From Acidaminobacterium chupaoyuni (lineage in GTDB: Bacteria; Bacillota; Clostridia; Oscillospirales; Butyricicoccaceae), in the NCBI GenBank assembly GCA_047936785.1, contig CP176394.1: a DNA stretch of 64,000 bases; one strand, given 5' to 3'. Positions 39,175 through 47,756 of this stretch are shown here, in pieces; the stretch's first letter is position 1; every line of letters begins with the position of its first letter. The notes under the pieces are model-generated. The model searched no databases and had not been told where the DNA came from. It saw nothing but the letters and a program-made list of their open reading frames with translations. Position numbers and translations under genes: made by a program.

Positions 39175-40551
39175 TTATGCTTTTTTGAATGTTACGAAAA
39201 AATTGCTGCCCTCCCCCGCTTTGCTTTCCAGCGAAACGGCGGCGCCGTGAAGCCGCGCGATCTCCTGCACCATGGAAAGCCCCAGCCCCGTTCCGCCGCC
39301 GCGGGCATCATTCACCTGATAAAACCGCTGAAAAATGCGCGCCTGGTTCTCTTTTGCAATGCCGATGCCGTCATCCGCCACCGATAAGACCGCCTCATCG
39401 TTTTGGCTGTGAATTGAAACAGTGATATGCCCGTTTTCTCTGCCATAACGATAGGCGTTGCCGATCAGATTGCCCAGCAGCCGCCCCAGCAGCGGGGCGC
39501 TGCCCCAAACGAAAATCCCCGGTTCGATGGCGGCGGTGAGCGTGATCTCTTTTTCCCGCAGAAGCGCCATATCCTCTGAAACCGATTGCGCCAAAGCGGA
39601 AAAATCGAGTTTTTTCATTTCAATGCTGTCGGCTTTGCGCTCCAGCCGCGTAAAAGTCAGCATATCGTCGATCAGCCGCGCCATTTTGGCGCCCTGCCGC
39701 CGGATCACCCGCAGCGCGCCGGCATATTCTTCGCCGCTGCGCTCTTCTTCCAGCGTATATTCGCATTGCGCCAGAATCACCGACATAGGGGTGCGCAGCT
39801 CGTGAGAAGCATCCGAAGCGAACTGTTTTTCCGTTTCAAAGGCGTCGTCGAGCCGGTCGATCATTTCATTGAAAGATGCGGCAAGGCAATGCAGTTCATC
39901 TTTGCCTTCCCCGATATCGATGCGTTTTTTCAAATCGCTGCCCCGAGTGATATGCGCTGCGGTATCGGCGATCTGCTTCACCGGCCTGAGCATTCTGCCC
40001 GCCAGCAGATATCCGCCCGCAATGGCCACCAGCAAAAGCAGCGGCATGGCCACCATCGAAAGCCGGATGGTGGAAGACAGCTGCGCTGTTTCCGGCTGGG
40101 CGGAAATAATCCCCCTGATCCACAGCCCCTGCCCGCCGTCATAGGTCAATTTTTGGTCAAATACATACCACCGGGTGCCGCCGATGGTCTTTTTCTGCAC
40201 CTTGTTTTCAGAAAACGGCAGCGAGACCTGCACAGGCTCTTCCCCGTAAAGCAGCGTTCCGTCTTCGCCATAAATCAGGCTCGTGACCCCGTTGACAGAA
40301 GCTTTGTAATCGTCATCGATCTTTAAAGCCCCGCCGCCATAGGGCAGATATCGCTCTTCGTCGTCTTCTTCATCGTCATGCTGTGTCAGTTCCACTTCCG
40401 CCGCGTTGTCGCCGACGGCCTTTTTCAGGTTTTCTTCAATGGAATGCAGCATGCTCGAGCTGCCTGCCGATAAGACCACGGCATAAGTCATGGCCACAAT
40501 GGCGATCAGCAGCACAGAAAACCACAGGGTGATCTTCAAACGGATCGTCAT
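39175..40551 (-). CDS. two-component sensor histidine kinase (HAMP)
   Basis: 458 residues. Two membrane segments (about 8-30 and 165-187) flank an extracytoplasmic sensor rich in acidic residues (QHDDEEDDEERYLPYGGGA), which suggests a cation or cationic ligand. HAMP follows, then the phosphorylation motif FASDASHELRTPMSVI, and the ATPase with NLIGNAYRYG, DDGIGI and GGTGLGLSM. It starts 4 nt after the response regulator stop and is followed by the PepSY gene. Confidence 0.9.
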   Translation of the reverse strand: MTIRLKITLWFSVLLIAIVAMTYAVVLSAGSSSMLHSIEENLKKAVGDNAAEVELTQHDDEEDDEERYLPYGGGALKIDDDYKASVNGVTSLIYGEDGTLLYGEEPVQVSLPFSENKVQKKTIGGTRWYVFDQKLTYDGGQGLWIRGIISAQPETAQLSSTIRLSMVAMPLLLLVAIAGGYLLAGRMLRPVKQIADTAAHITRGSDLKKRIDIGEGKDELHCLAASFNEMIDRLDDAFETEKQFASDASHELRTPMSVILAQCEYTLEEERSGEEYAGALRVIRRQGAKMARLIDDMLTFTRLERKADSIEMKKLDFSALAQSVSEDMALLREKEITLTAAIEPGIFVWGSAPLLGRLLGNLIGNAYRYGRENGHITVSIHSQNDEAVLSVADDGIGIAKENQARIFQRFYQVNDARGGGTGLGLSMVQEIARLHGAAVSLESKAGEGSNFFVTFKKA

Positions 40552-40555
40552 GCGG

Positions 40556-41230
40556 CTACACCTCTTCCCGCAGGGTGTAGCCGCTGCCCCTTATCGTATG
40601 GATCAGCTTTTTCTCATATCCGTCATCCAGTTTTTTGCGGAGGTAGCGGATGTAAACATCCACAATGTTTGTTCCGCCCTCGTAATCAAAGTTCCAGATG
40701 TGGTTTTCGATCTTTTCGCGCGAAAGCACAATGCCGCGGTTGCGCATCAGATATTCCAAAAGCGCATATTCCTTAGCCGAAAGAAGGATCTCCGCGCCGC
40801 AGCGGGTGACGCGGTGGGCGGCGCAATCCATCGTGAGATCGGCCACCGTTAAAATATTATCCGCCATGCTGAACTGGGTGCGGGTGATGGCCCGCAAACG
40901 CGCCAGCAGTTCTTCAAAAGAAAACGGCTTCACCAGATAATCGTTGGCGCCGCTATCCAGCCCCTTCACTTTATCGGATATGGCGTCGCGTGCCGTCAAA
41001 AACAGCACAGGGGTCATTTTTCCCGCCTGCCGCAAAGCCCGCAGCACTTCAAACCCATCCGCGCAGGGCATCATGATATCTAAAATCGCCGCGTCATATT
41101 CGGCCGCCTCCAGTGCATCCATGGCTTCGCGGCCGTCAAAGCAGGCATCCACACTGTAACCGTCGGAAACAAGCTTTTGCATGATGATCCTGTTCAGATC
41201 CCGTTCGTCTTCCGCAAGCAATATCCTCAT
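40556..41230 (-). CDS. OmpR-family response regulator
   Basis: 224 residues. Receiver domain with AEDE, phospho-acceptor Asp51 (AAILDIMMPCADG) and Lys in VKPFSFEELLAR. Residues about 128-222 form the OmpR winged helix (CGAEILLSAKEYALLEYLMRN, TNIVDVYIRYLRKKLDDG). First gene of the RR-kinase-PepSY set, with GAGGAGAG before the ATG. It probably controls its own operon and the PepSY gene. Confidence 0.9.
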   Translation of the reverse strand: MRILLAEDERDLNRIIMQKLVSDGYSVDACFDGREAMDALEAAEYDAAILDIMMPCADGFEVLRALRQAGKMTPVLFLTARDAISDKVKGLDSGANDYLVKPFSFEELLARLRAITRTQFSMADNILTVADLTMDCAAHRVTRCGAEILLSAKEYALLEYLMRNRGIVLSREKIENHIWNFDYEGGTNIVDVYIRYLRKKLDDGYEKKLIHTIRGSGYTLREEV

Positions 41231-41595
41231 CGTTCTCTCCTCGCTGTTTTATGTTTGATCGTCAGAATACACCCTCAAGATGAAAAGAAGATTAGCCCCA
41301 CGCATCAAAACAGATTTCCTGCTGTTATTTTACCACGGCGGCGAAAAGACTTCCACCCCGCGTCGTCCGGCAAAAAAGGCCAAATGCGACCGGCAGACCG
41401 CCTGCTGACGCTGCGAAACTTTTTTGCCGTTTCCGATCTTTTGCTGTATGTTTTGATGGGCTTTGCGCCGCCCCTGCGCTGAACATGTTTTTCCCTTTTT
41501 CTCTCTTTTTCGTGATGCTGCGGCGGCTCCCCGCAAATCAAATTTTTCCTTCGTTTTTCTCCCTGTTTTTCGCCAAAATAACCTATTCTCCTTTC
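41231..41595. other. intergenic region, no supported gene
   Basis: About 365 bp between the response regulator start and the tRNA-Leu promoter. The ORFs on both strands lack good ribosome-binding sites and any recognisable content. Confidence 0.5.
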
Positions 41596-41624
41596 TTGAC
41601 GGCAAGTTTTGGTTGTGCTATACT
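41596..41624 (+). promoter_or_regulatory. tRNA-Leu promoter
   Basis: TTGACG, 17 nt, TATACT, ending 16 bp before the mature tRNA. A near-consensus sigma-A promoter. Confidence 0.88.
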
Positions 41625-41640
41625 AATTTAGCTACAGAAT

Positions 41641-41727
41641 GCCGCTGTGGCGGAATAGGCAGACGCAAGGGACTTAAAATCCCTCGGTGGAAACATCGTA
41701 CCGGTTCGACCCCGGTCAGCGGCACCA
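41641..41727 (+). tRNA. tRNA-Leu (anticodon TAA)
   Basis: An 87-nt class II tRNA with acceptor GCCGCTG / CAGCGGC, anticodon loop CTTAAAA (anticodon TAA), a long variable arm (CTCGGTGGAAACATCG), T-loop TTCGACC and encoded CCA. Confidence 0.95.
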
Positions 41728-41733
41728 TATACA

Positions 41734-41762
41734 AAAAGACGCCTTTGGGGCGTCTTTTTTGT
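41734..41762 (+). terminator. tRNA-Leu terminator
   Basis: AAAAGACGCC and GGCGTCTTTT hairpin followed by TT, 6 nt after the tRNA. Confidence 0.88.
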
Positions 41763-41998
41763 TTATAGGGAATTCTGTCGCAGGCGAACATCGGCACAGG
41801 GAAAGGTCAAATAAAGAAAAAATGAATCACTCGCGGAACGCGTGTAAAAGATGGACTACCCGACTCTCCTCATCTCCGCCGGAAAAGTCATCTATGATGA
41901 TTTCTTTTCTGTTTGTTTATGATAAAATCAAGTAAAGATTATTTATATAATGCGCTGAACACAAAATATGAAATTATCAAGGTACAGAAGGTGATTTA

Positions 41999-42520
41999 AT
42001 GGATAATTTCCCGGTTAGAAAGCACCCACGACTAAAAGAATATAATTATAGCAGACAGGGATATTATTTTATTACTATAAACGCTTGCGATAATAAACCG
42101 ATTTTATCCAGCGTAGGGCGGGGGCTTGCTCCCGCCGACACTGAAATTGCGCTGACACCTATTGGGAAGGTGGCCGAAAATCAACTGTTTGCCCTCGAAA
42201 CCCGATATGATTATGCAAAAATCGATAAATATGTTATAATGCCAACGCATATTCACGCAATCATTATTTTGACTCAAGAAACGGCGGGAGCAAGCCCCCG
42301 CCCTACACTGTGCGATATAATATGTGCATATAAATCTTTGGTAACGAGGATATGCAATAAAAACGATAATAAACAAGGACGAAGAATATTTCAAAGTTCG
42401 TTTTATGAGAAAATAATCCGTAACGAAAGTGGATATTTAGAGGTTTGCAAATATATCGCAGAAAATCCTTTGAAAGTGAACGAAACAGATAAGAAGTATT
42501 CAAAACACACCCAAAAATAA
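41999..42520 (+). CDS. REP-associated tyrosine transposase (RAYT) family protein
   Basis: 173 residues of the Y1 (HUH) transposase fold. The metal-binding HxH motif is in YVIMPTHIHAIIIL and the likely nucleophile Tyr is in ESGYLEVCKYIAENPLK. The N-terminus LKEYNYSRQGYYFITINACDNK is typical for the family. RAYTs move or maintain short palindromic REP elements. The gene is AT-rich compared with its neighbours and has AGAAGGTG before the ATG. Two copies of a REP-like palindrome lie inside the coding sequence (42113-42136 and 42283-42306) and add eight codons each (VGRGLAPA and AGASPRPT). The reading frame is intact, so it may be active. Confidence 0.82.
   Translation: MDNFPVRKHPRLKEYNYSRQGYYFITINACDNKPILSSVGRGLAPADTEIALTPIGKVAENQLFALETRYDYAKIDKYVIMPTHIHAIIILTQETAGASPRPTLCDIICAYKSLVTRICNKNDNKQGRRIFQSSFYEKIIRNESGYLEVCKYIAENPLKVNETDKKYSKHTQK
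42113..42136 (+). repeat. REP-like palindrome inside the RAYT gene, copy 1
   Basis: GTAG followed by GGCGGGGG-CTTG-CTCCCGCC, an 8-bp hairpin with a 4-nt loop and one mismatch. The whole 24 bp is repeated in exact inverse orientation at 42283. Confidence 0.85.
42283..42306 (-). repeat. REP-like palindrome inside the RAYT gene, copy 2
   Basis: Exact reverse complement of the 24 bp at 42113-42136, separated from it by 146 bp. Both copies keep the reading frame of the transposase open. Confidence 0.85.
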
Positions 42521-42546
42521 TGACATCATATATTACCGCTGAACTC

Positions 42547-42582
42547 ATCCCCGTGGATGCAAACATCCATGGGGATTTTTTA
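42547..42582 (+). terminator. terminator after the RAYT gene
   Basis: ATCCCCGTGGATG and CATCCATGGGGAT form a 13-bp stem with one mismatch, followed by TTTTTT. Confidence 0.8.
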
Positions 42583-42672
42583 ATTGATCGAACCTCCCCG
42601 GCCGGCAAAGCCCCCTGTGGGTACCCGGCTTTTCTTTTGCCCGCAGATATGATACACATTTTCCCATTTTAT

Positions 42673-42711
42673 ATAAAAAAGCGCCGGCAGGCTTTCGTCT
42701 GCCGGCGCTTT
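42673..42711 (-). terminator. terminator of the ctsR-clpC operon
   Basis: Minus-strand AAGCGCCGGCAG and CTGCCGGCGCTT form a 12-bp stem followed by TTTTTT, 14 bp after the clpC stop. Confidence 0.9.
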
Positions 42712-42724
42712 GCCGTGTTTTTGC

Positions 42725-45163
42725 TTATTCTTCTTTTTTGGTCAGGGTGATCTGGCCGTCTGTTTCAGAAAGCAGCACAGTGTCACCCTCTTTGATCTCG
42801 CCGTCGAGCATCTTGGTGGCGGCCAGGTCTTCCACCTGAGCCTGGATGGCGCGGCGCAGAGGTCTTGCGCCATAAACCGGGTCGAAGCCCGCCTTGGCCA
42901 GATGATCCAGCGCCTTTTCATCATATTTCAAGTGAATATTCATGGCCTCCAGCCGTTTTTCCACCTGCTGCATCATTTTGCCCGCGATGCGGCCGATCTC
43001 TTCGCGGGTCAGCTGGCTGAACACGATGATATCGTCGATGCGGTTGAGGAATTCGGGGCGGAAAGCCTTTTTCAGCGCTTCCAGCACTTCCTTCTTCAAA
43101 TCTTTCTGGGATGCTTTTTCTTCGCTGTCGCCCGCGCCGAAGCCCAGGCTGCGGTGGTTTTCCGTCAGGCGTGAAGCGCCCACATTCGAAGTCATGATGA
43201 TGATGGTGTTTTTAAAATCCACCTTGCGGCCGTGGGAATCGGTGATATGGCCGTCTTCCAGCACCTGCAGCAGGATGTTGAACACATCGGGATGTGCTTT
43301 TTCGATTTCATCGAACAGCAGCACACAATAGGGTTTGCGGCGGATCTGCTCGGTGAGCTGGCCCTGCTCATCATAACCCACATAACCCGGAGGCGAGCCT
43401 ACCAGTTTGGAAACGCTGTGCTTTTCCATATATTCGCTCATATCCACACGGATCATGGCCTGTTCATCGCCAAACACAGCTTCGGCCAGCGCCTTGGCCA
43501 GTTCGGTTTTGCCCACGCCCGTGGGGCCCAGGAAAATGAAGCTGCCGATGGGGCGTTTGGGGTCTTTCAGGCCCACTCTGCCGCGGCGGATGGCTTTTGC
43601 CACCGCTGTCACGGCCTCTTCCTGCCCAATGACGCGCTGATGCAGCGTTTCTTCCAAACCGGCCAGGCGTTTGGCTTCGCTTTCGGTAAGCCTTGCCACC
43701 GGCACGCCGGTCATCTGGGCCACCACCTCGGCGATCTCTTCTTCGCCGATCTGGCCGTCAACACGGCTGCGGCTTTCTTTCCAGTTCTTTTTCTTTTCTT
43801 CCACCTCGTCGGTGAGTTTTTTCTCCTGATCGCGCAGCGTTGCGGCCCGCTCGAAATCCTGCGTGCGCACAGCTTCTTCTTTTTCTTTGCCCACGCGGTC
43901 GATCTCGTCTTCCAGCGCTTTCAGATCGGGCGGCGCCGTCATATTTTTCATTCTTGCGCGGGATGCCGCTTCATCCACCAGGTCAATGGCCTTATCGGGC
44001 AGATGACGGTCGGTGATATAGCGGGCCGACATGGTCACGGCCGCACGGATGGCTTCATCGGTGATCTTGATTTTATGGTGCGCTTCATATTTGTCGCGCA
44101 GACCCATCAAAATGCGGATGGCATCTTCTTCGGAAGGCTCGTTGACCATCACCGGCTGGAATCTGCGTTCCAGCGCCGCGTCTTTTTCGATATGCTTGCG
44201 ATATTCTTCAATGGTGGTGGCGCCGATCACCTGAAGCTCGCCGCGGGAAAGGGCGGGTTTCAAAATGTTGGCCGCGTCAACGGCGCCTTCGGCAGCGCCC
44301 GCGCCGATGAGCATATGCATTTCATCGATGAACAAGATCACATCTTTTGCTTTGATGACCTCATCGATGGCCGCTTTGATGCGCTCTTCGAATTCGCCGC
44401 GATATTTCGTGCCGGCCACCATGCCGGTCAGATCCAGTGTGATCAGGCGTTTGCCCGCGATGGTTTCGGGCACATCGCCCGCAACGATCTTCTGGGCCAG
44501 CCCTTCGGCGATGGCGGTTTTGCCAACACCCGGTTCGCCGATGAGCGCGGGGTTGTTTTTCTGTCTGCGCGAAAGGATCTGGATCACGCGCTCGATTTCC
44601 TGATCGCGCCCGATGATCGGGTCCAGCTTGCCTTCCCGCGCTTTCTGGGTCAGATCCACGCCATATTGGCTGATGGTTTTCAAATCGCCCTTTTTGCCGC
44701 CGGCCGGGCCGCGGGCCGCCTGGGCTTCTTCCCCGCCGCCGCTTTGCGAAAGCGCGCGATAGATGCCGCGGGTATCTGCGCCCATGCTCTGCAAGATGCG
44801 CAGCGCGTAATTATCGCCTTCGCGGATGAGCGCCATCAGCATATGTTCTGTGCCGATATAGCCGCTGCCGTGGTTCACGGCTTCCGCCGCCGCGATCTCC
44901 ATGATCTCTTTGGTGTGGGGCGTCATGCCCATGGGCTGTGCCCCCGGCGCGCCCTGGCCCACCGCCGAAATCACCGCGGCTTTCAGGGTCTCATCGCTCA
45001 GGCCGCTTTCCTGCAAAACGCGGGAAGCAATGCCGCTTTCTTCCCGCAGAAGCCCCATCAAAAGATGTTCCGAGCCCACATAATTGTGGCCCAGCTCGCT
45101 GGCCGCTTCATAAGCCAGTTTCAGCGCGTTCTGCGCTTTTTCAGTCCATCTGTTATCTGCCAT
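42725..45163 (-). CDS. clpC: ATP-dependent Clp protease ATPase subunit ClpC
   Basis: 812 residues, an AAA+ unfoldase that feeds substrates to ClpP and acts with McsB, which marks proteins with phospho-arginine. Clp N-repeats (about 1-140), then AAA domain 1 with Walker A GEPGVGKTAIAEG and Walker B VILFIDEMH, a middle UVR-like coiled coil (EEAVRTQDFERAATLRDQEKKL), AAA domain 2 with GPTGVGKTELAKA and LLFDEIEKAHPDVF, and the D2-small domain. Length is normal. Last gene of the four-gene operon, 65 bp after mcsB. Confidence 0.97.
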   Translation of the reverse strand: MADNRWTEKAQNALKLAYEAASELGHNYVGSEHLLMGLLREESGIASRVLQESGLSDETLKAAVISAVGQGAPGAQPMGMTPHTKEIMEIAAAEAVNHGSGYIGTEHMLMALIREGDNYALRILQSMGADTRGIYRALSQSGGGEEAQAARGPAGGKKGDLKTISQYGVDLTQKAREGKLDPIIGRDQEIERVIQILSRRQKNNPALIGEPGVGKTAIAEGLAQKIVAGDVPETIAGKRLITLDLTGMVAGTKYRGEFEERIKAAIDEVIKAKDVILFIDEMHMLIGAGAAEGAVDAANILKPALSRGELQVIGATTIEEYRKHIEKDAALERRFQPVMVNEPSEEDAIRILMGLRDKYEAHHKIKITDEAIRAAVTMSARYITDRHLPDKAIDLVDEAASRARMKNMTAPPDLKALEDEIDRVGKEKEEAVRTQDFERAATLRDQEKKLTDEVEEKKKNWKESRSRVDGQIGEEEIAEVVAQMTGVPVARLTESEAKRLAGLEETLHQRVIGQEEAVTAVAKAIRRGRVGLKDPKRPIGSFIFLGPTGVGKTELAKALAEAVFGDEQAMIRVDMSEYMEKHSVSKLVGSPPGYVGYDEQGQLTEQIRRKPYCVLLFDEIEKAHPDVFNILLQVLEDGHITDSHGRKVDFKNTIIIMTSNVGASRLTENHRSLGFGAGDSEEKASQKDLKKEVLEALKKAFRPEFLNRIDDIIVFSQLTREEIGRIAGKMMQQVEKRLEAMNIHLKYDEKALDHLAKAGFDPVYGARPLRRAIQAQVEDLAATKMLDGEIKEGDTVLLSETDGQITLTKKEE

Positions 45164-45228
45164 ATCTCATCAATCCTCCTGTTCGAGGTCGTTACTGTTT
45201 TATTCTGTCGTTTGCCGCTTTGCAAAAA

Positions 45229-46254
45229 TCATTCTTCTTCCAGCGTGGCCATGCTGCGGCGGATCATGGCGGCCCGCTGGATATCCCGTTGCTGGGGCGA
45301 AAGCTCTTTGCCCGCCTGCAGCTGGATGGCCGCCGGCGAAATATTGAACGCCAGCTGGTTGAGGGTTTCTATGGGGATTCCTTTCAAAATGCCGCAGGCA
45401 GCGCCCAACCTCACATCCGAAAGCAGGCTGCGCGTTTCTTCTTCAGAAAGTCTGCGGGCGAAACGCATGGTGCCTGCCGCGCGCCAGACCACATCCTCCA
45501 ATTCTTCGGGCGATTCTTTGCGATATTCCGCGCGCAGCGCTTCTTCTTCCTTAATAATGCTTTCCACGGCGTCCTGCAATTTCTCGCAGATCTCCGTTTC
45601 AAAAAGCCCCAGCGTAATGCTGTTGGATACCTGATAAAATTCGCCCTGGGCGCGGCTGCCTTCGCCATAAAGCCCGCGCACCTCAAGGCCGATCTTGCCG
45701 GCGGCGTTAATGATGCCGTCGATGCGCCCGGTTCGCGTCAGCATCGGCAGATGCAGCATCACCGAAGCGCGCATGCCCGTGCCAAGGTTGGTGGGGCATT
45801 GGGTCAGGAAGCCCAGCTGTTCGGAATAGGCGAAATACAGGCTTTCCTGCAGCAGCGCATCCATGCGCATGGCTTCTTCCAGACAGTCCTTCAGCGCCAT
45901 GCCGCCCGCCAAAACCTGCAGGCGGATGTGGTCTTCTTCGCCCACCATCACGCTGATATCTTCCCCGCGCGAAAGCAATACGGCGGCGTTGCGCCGAGCA
46001 AGCATCTCGCGCGAGATCAGATGTTTTTCATAAAGCGCGGCTTTTTCGGCGCCCGAAAGCGCTGACATGCGGTGGGTGATGAACCCTTTCCCCGCCGCCG
46101 GCGCCACGGCCTGTTCCACCTTGGCGATCAGGTCTTCGGCCTGCCGGTCGCTGAGTTTTTCGCCAAAGGGCAGCCCTTTCAGGTTGCGCGCCAGGCGGAT
46201 CCTTGTGGAAACCGCAATGGCGCCGTGCGTTCCCGTGATCTCGACCCAGTTCAT
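45229..46254 (-). CDS. mcsB: protein arginine kinase McsB
   Basis: 341 residues of the phosphagen-kinase fold. It phosphorylates arginines in proteins, marking them for ClpCP and inactivating CtsR. Visible are STRIRLARNLKGLPF at the N-terminus, the catalytic loop TQCPTNLGTGMRASV and, near the C-terminus, RDIQRA, which fits the RDxxRA allosteric phospho-arginine site. It starts 2 nt after the mcsA stop, so translation is coupled. Confidence 0.95.
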   Translation of the reverse strand: MNWVEITGTHGAIAVSTRIRLARNLKGLPFGEKLSDRQAEDLIAKVEQAVAPAAGKGFITHRMSALSGAEKAALYEKHLISREMLARRNAAVLLSRGEDISVMVGEEDHIRLQVLAGGMALKDCLEEAMRMDALLQESLYFAYSEQLGFLTQCPTNLGTGMRASVMLHLPMLTRTGRIDGIINAAGKIGLEVRGLYGEGSRAQGEFYQVSNSITLGLFETEICEKLQDAVESIIKEEEALRAEYRKESPEELEDVVWRAAGTMRFARRLSEEETRSLLSDVRLGAACGILKGIPIETLNQLAFNISPAAIQLQAGKELSPQQRDIQRAAMIRRSMATLEEE

Positions 46255-46256
46255 GA

Positions 46257-46775
46257 TTATGCCCCCTTCTTCTTTTCCAAATCGCGGATCTGATCACGCA
46301 GCTCGGCTGCTTTTTCAAATTCCTGTTTGGCGATAGCGTCGCTCAGCTGGGCGTTCAGGCTTTCCAGCTGGGCCTGTGAAGAAACTTCGATGTTTTTGGG
46401 GGCCTTGCCGGTGTGATGCGCCGCGCCGTGGATGCGGCGGATCATCGGTTCAAACAGATCGGCAAAGGTGGTGTAGCATTCGGGGCAGCCCGGCCGCCCT
46501 GTGCGGCGGATATCTGCCGCGGTGGCGCCGCAGGAGCATTTTTTGCCGGCGCCCAAAGCGGTCTGCTGCGCGCCCAGCAGCGAAGGGAACGCAAACGCGC
46601 CCAGCTCGGCGAACGGATCCCAGTTCCAGAAATCAGCAGCGCCGAACAGATTCATCTGATCCAGCCCTTCTTCATGGGCGCAATCGCCGCAAAGGCAGAC
46701 CTGCGTCTTTTTTCCGTTTATTGTGGCTTCATAATAATTGGTGGCTTCTTTTTTACCGCATTTCTGACATAACAT
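46257..46775 (-). CDS. mcsA: McsA, activator of the McsB kinase
   Basis: 172 residues. N-terminal zinc-binding cysteines (MLCQKCGKKEA, CLCGDCAHEEG), a second zinc module (KCSCGATAADIRRTGRPGCPECY, about residues 88-112) and a C-terminal UVR domain (SDAIAKQEFEKAAELRDQIRDLE, about 145-170). I chose the ATG at 46775, with AAAGGAG upstream; the longer frame adds unrelated residues. It activates McsB and helps sense stress. Second gene of the operon. Confidence 0.95.
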   Translation of the reverse strand: MLCQKCGKKEATNYYEATINGKKTQVCLCGDCAHEEGLDQMNLFGAADFWNWDPFAELGAFAFPSLLGAQQTALGAGKKCSCGATAADIRRTGRPGCPECYTTFADLFEPMIRRIHGAAHHTGKAPKNIEVSSQAQLESLNAQLSDAIAKQEFEKAAELRDQIRDLEKKKGA

Positions 46776-46824
46776 AAAAAACACTCCTTTACAAAAAGCG
46801 TTATTTGGTTTTTGGTTTCTTGTT

Positions 46825-47283
46825 TCAGCGCCCCGCCGAGGCCAGCGCAACAAACGCCGTTTTCAAAAGCCCCGCGCGCAAGGCGGGCCTCATGCCCTGA
46901 GGAACGGCGGCCAGCGCCTGATCGCCCATCTGGGCCAGCAGGATCCTTGCGGCGCTTTCCTGCAAAATGCCTGCGCCGTAAAGGTTTTGAATAAAAGCTT
47001 CCGCCGTGGGCTGGTCGATCTGGCTGCCGATGGCGTTGATGGCGTGCATCAGCATCATCGGGCCGTCTGTGCTGGCGCGGGTGATGCGGATATATCCGCC
47101 GCCGCCGCGGCGGCTTTCCACATAAAAGCCATGCTCCGGCGAAAAGCGTGTGCCGATCACATAATTGATCTGACTGGGCGCGCATCCGAATCGGCCCGCA
47201 AGCTCGCTGCGCTGCAGCTCCACTTCGTCTTCGCTTTCCAGCATCGTGTTGATAAAATCGGCGATCATATCCGAGAGCTTCAT
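46825..47283 (-). CDS. ctsR: transcriptional repressor CtsR
   Basis: 152 residues. Winged helix-turn-helix (LAGRFGCAPSQINYVIGTRF, about 32-51) and the glycine-rich, heat-sensing wing RRGGGGYIRI. It represses the clp heat-shock genes and its own operon until heat or McsB inactivates it. The ATG at 47283 follows AAAGGGGG and gives the family length. First gene of ctsR-mcsA-mcsB-clpC. Its operator is 20-43 bp upstream. Confidence 0.95.
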   Translation of the reverse strand: MKLSDMIADFINTMLESEDEVELQRSELAGRFGCAPSQINYVIGTRFSPEHGFYVESRRGGGGYIRITRASTDGPMMLMHAINAIGSQIDQPTAEAFIQNLYGAGILQESAARILLAQMGDQALAAVPQGMRPALRAGLLKTAFVALASAGR

Positions 47284-47303
47284 TTGATGATCGCCCCCTT
47301 TCC

Positions 47304-47326
47304 TTTGACTTTGACTTTCTTTGACT
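47304..47326 (-). promoter_or_regulatory. CtsR operator
   Basis: Minus-strand AGTCAAA-GAA-AGTCAAA is a perfect match to the known CtsR direct heptad repeat, and a third AGTCAAA overlaps it by one base (47304-47310). It lies between the -10 box and the ctsR start, as expected for repression. Confidence 0.93.
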
Positions 47327-47338
47327 TTCGATAGTTTT

Positions 47339-47367
47339 ATTATAAGCAGCAGGTTTTTCAAATGCAA
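47339..47367 (-). promoter_or_regulatory. ctsR operon promoter
   Basis: Minus-strand TTGCAT, 17 nt, TATAAT. The CtsR operator begins 13 bp downstream of the -10 box. Confidence 0.85.
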
Positions 47368-47414
47368 GTTCTATTTTTGACCTTCCCTGACCTTTAAAGC
47401 CGAAGCGGCGGAAT

Positions 47415-47585
47415 TTATCTGCCGCTTGCTTCTGTTTTCGAATCGTGCCGTTTATTTTCTTCTGTTTTCTCACTTTTTGATGTTGTTTTTTCAAAGCGTT
47501 CGGTGTGGCGGCCCGAAAGCGGGGTCTGCATCTGGCGGGGCAGCAGCTCCTGTGAAAATTCCGTGTCGAATTCATTTTTTCTCAT
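47415..47585 (-). CDS. small hydrophilic hypothetical protein
   Basis: 56 residues starting MRKNEFDTEFSQELLP. The ATG follows GGGAGG with 7-nt spacing, a strong ribosome-binding site. The C-terminal half is rich in Lys, Glu, Ser and Thr (EKTTSKSEKTEENKRHD) and probably disordered. It stands alone upstream of the ctsR promoter. I do not recognise a family; the initiation site is the main support. Confidence 0.5.
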   Translation of the reverse strand: MRKNEFDTEFSQELLPRQMQTPLSGRHTERFEKTTSKSEKTEENKRHDSKTEASGR

Positions 47586-47756
47586 GTGGATTCCTCCCGG
47601 CGCGTGGGGTTTTCCCACGGTTTCAAACATTTTTTTGTTTTCGTTTTCAGTATGCGCACAACCGGGCGTTTTTACACAAGTTCAGAAAAAATTCATTGCT
47701 TTTTCTGCCACATATGATATCATAATATCGTAATTTATTTTAATGGAGGTGCTCTC

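Noticed and set aside
43232..45634. An 800-codon open frame on the plus strand opposite clpC
   Set aside because: It is antisense to a full-length, strongly conserved clpC and has His/Phe/Ala-rich low-complexity content typical of the complement of GC-rich genes.
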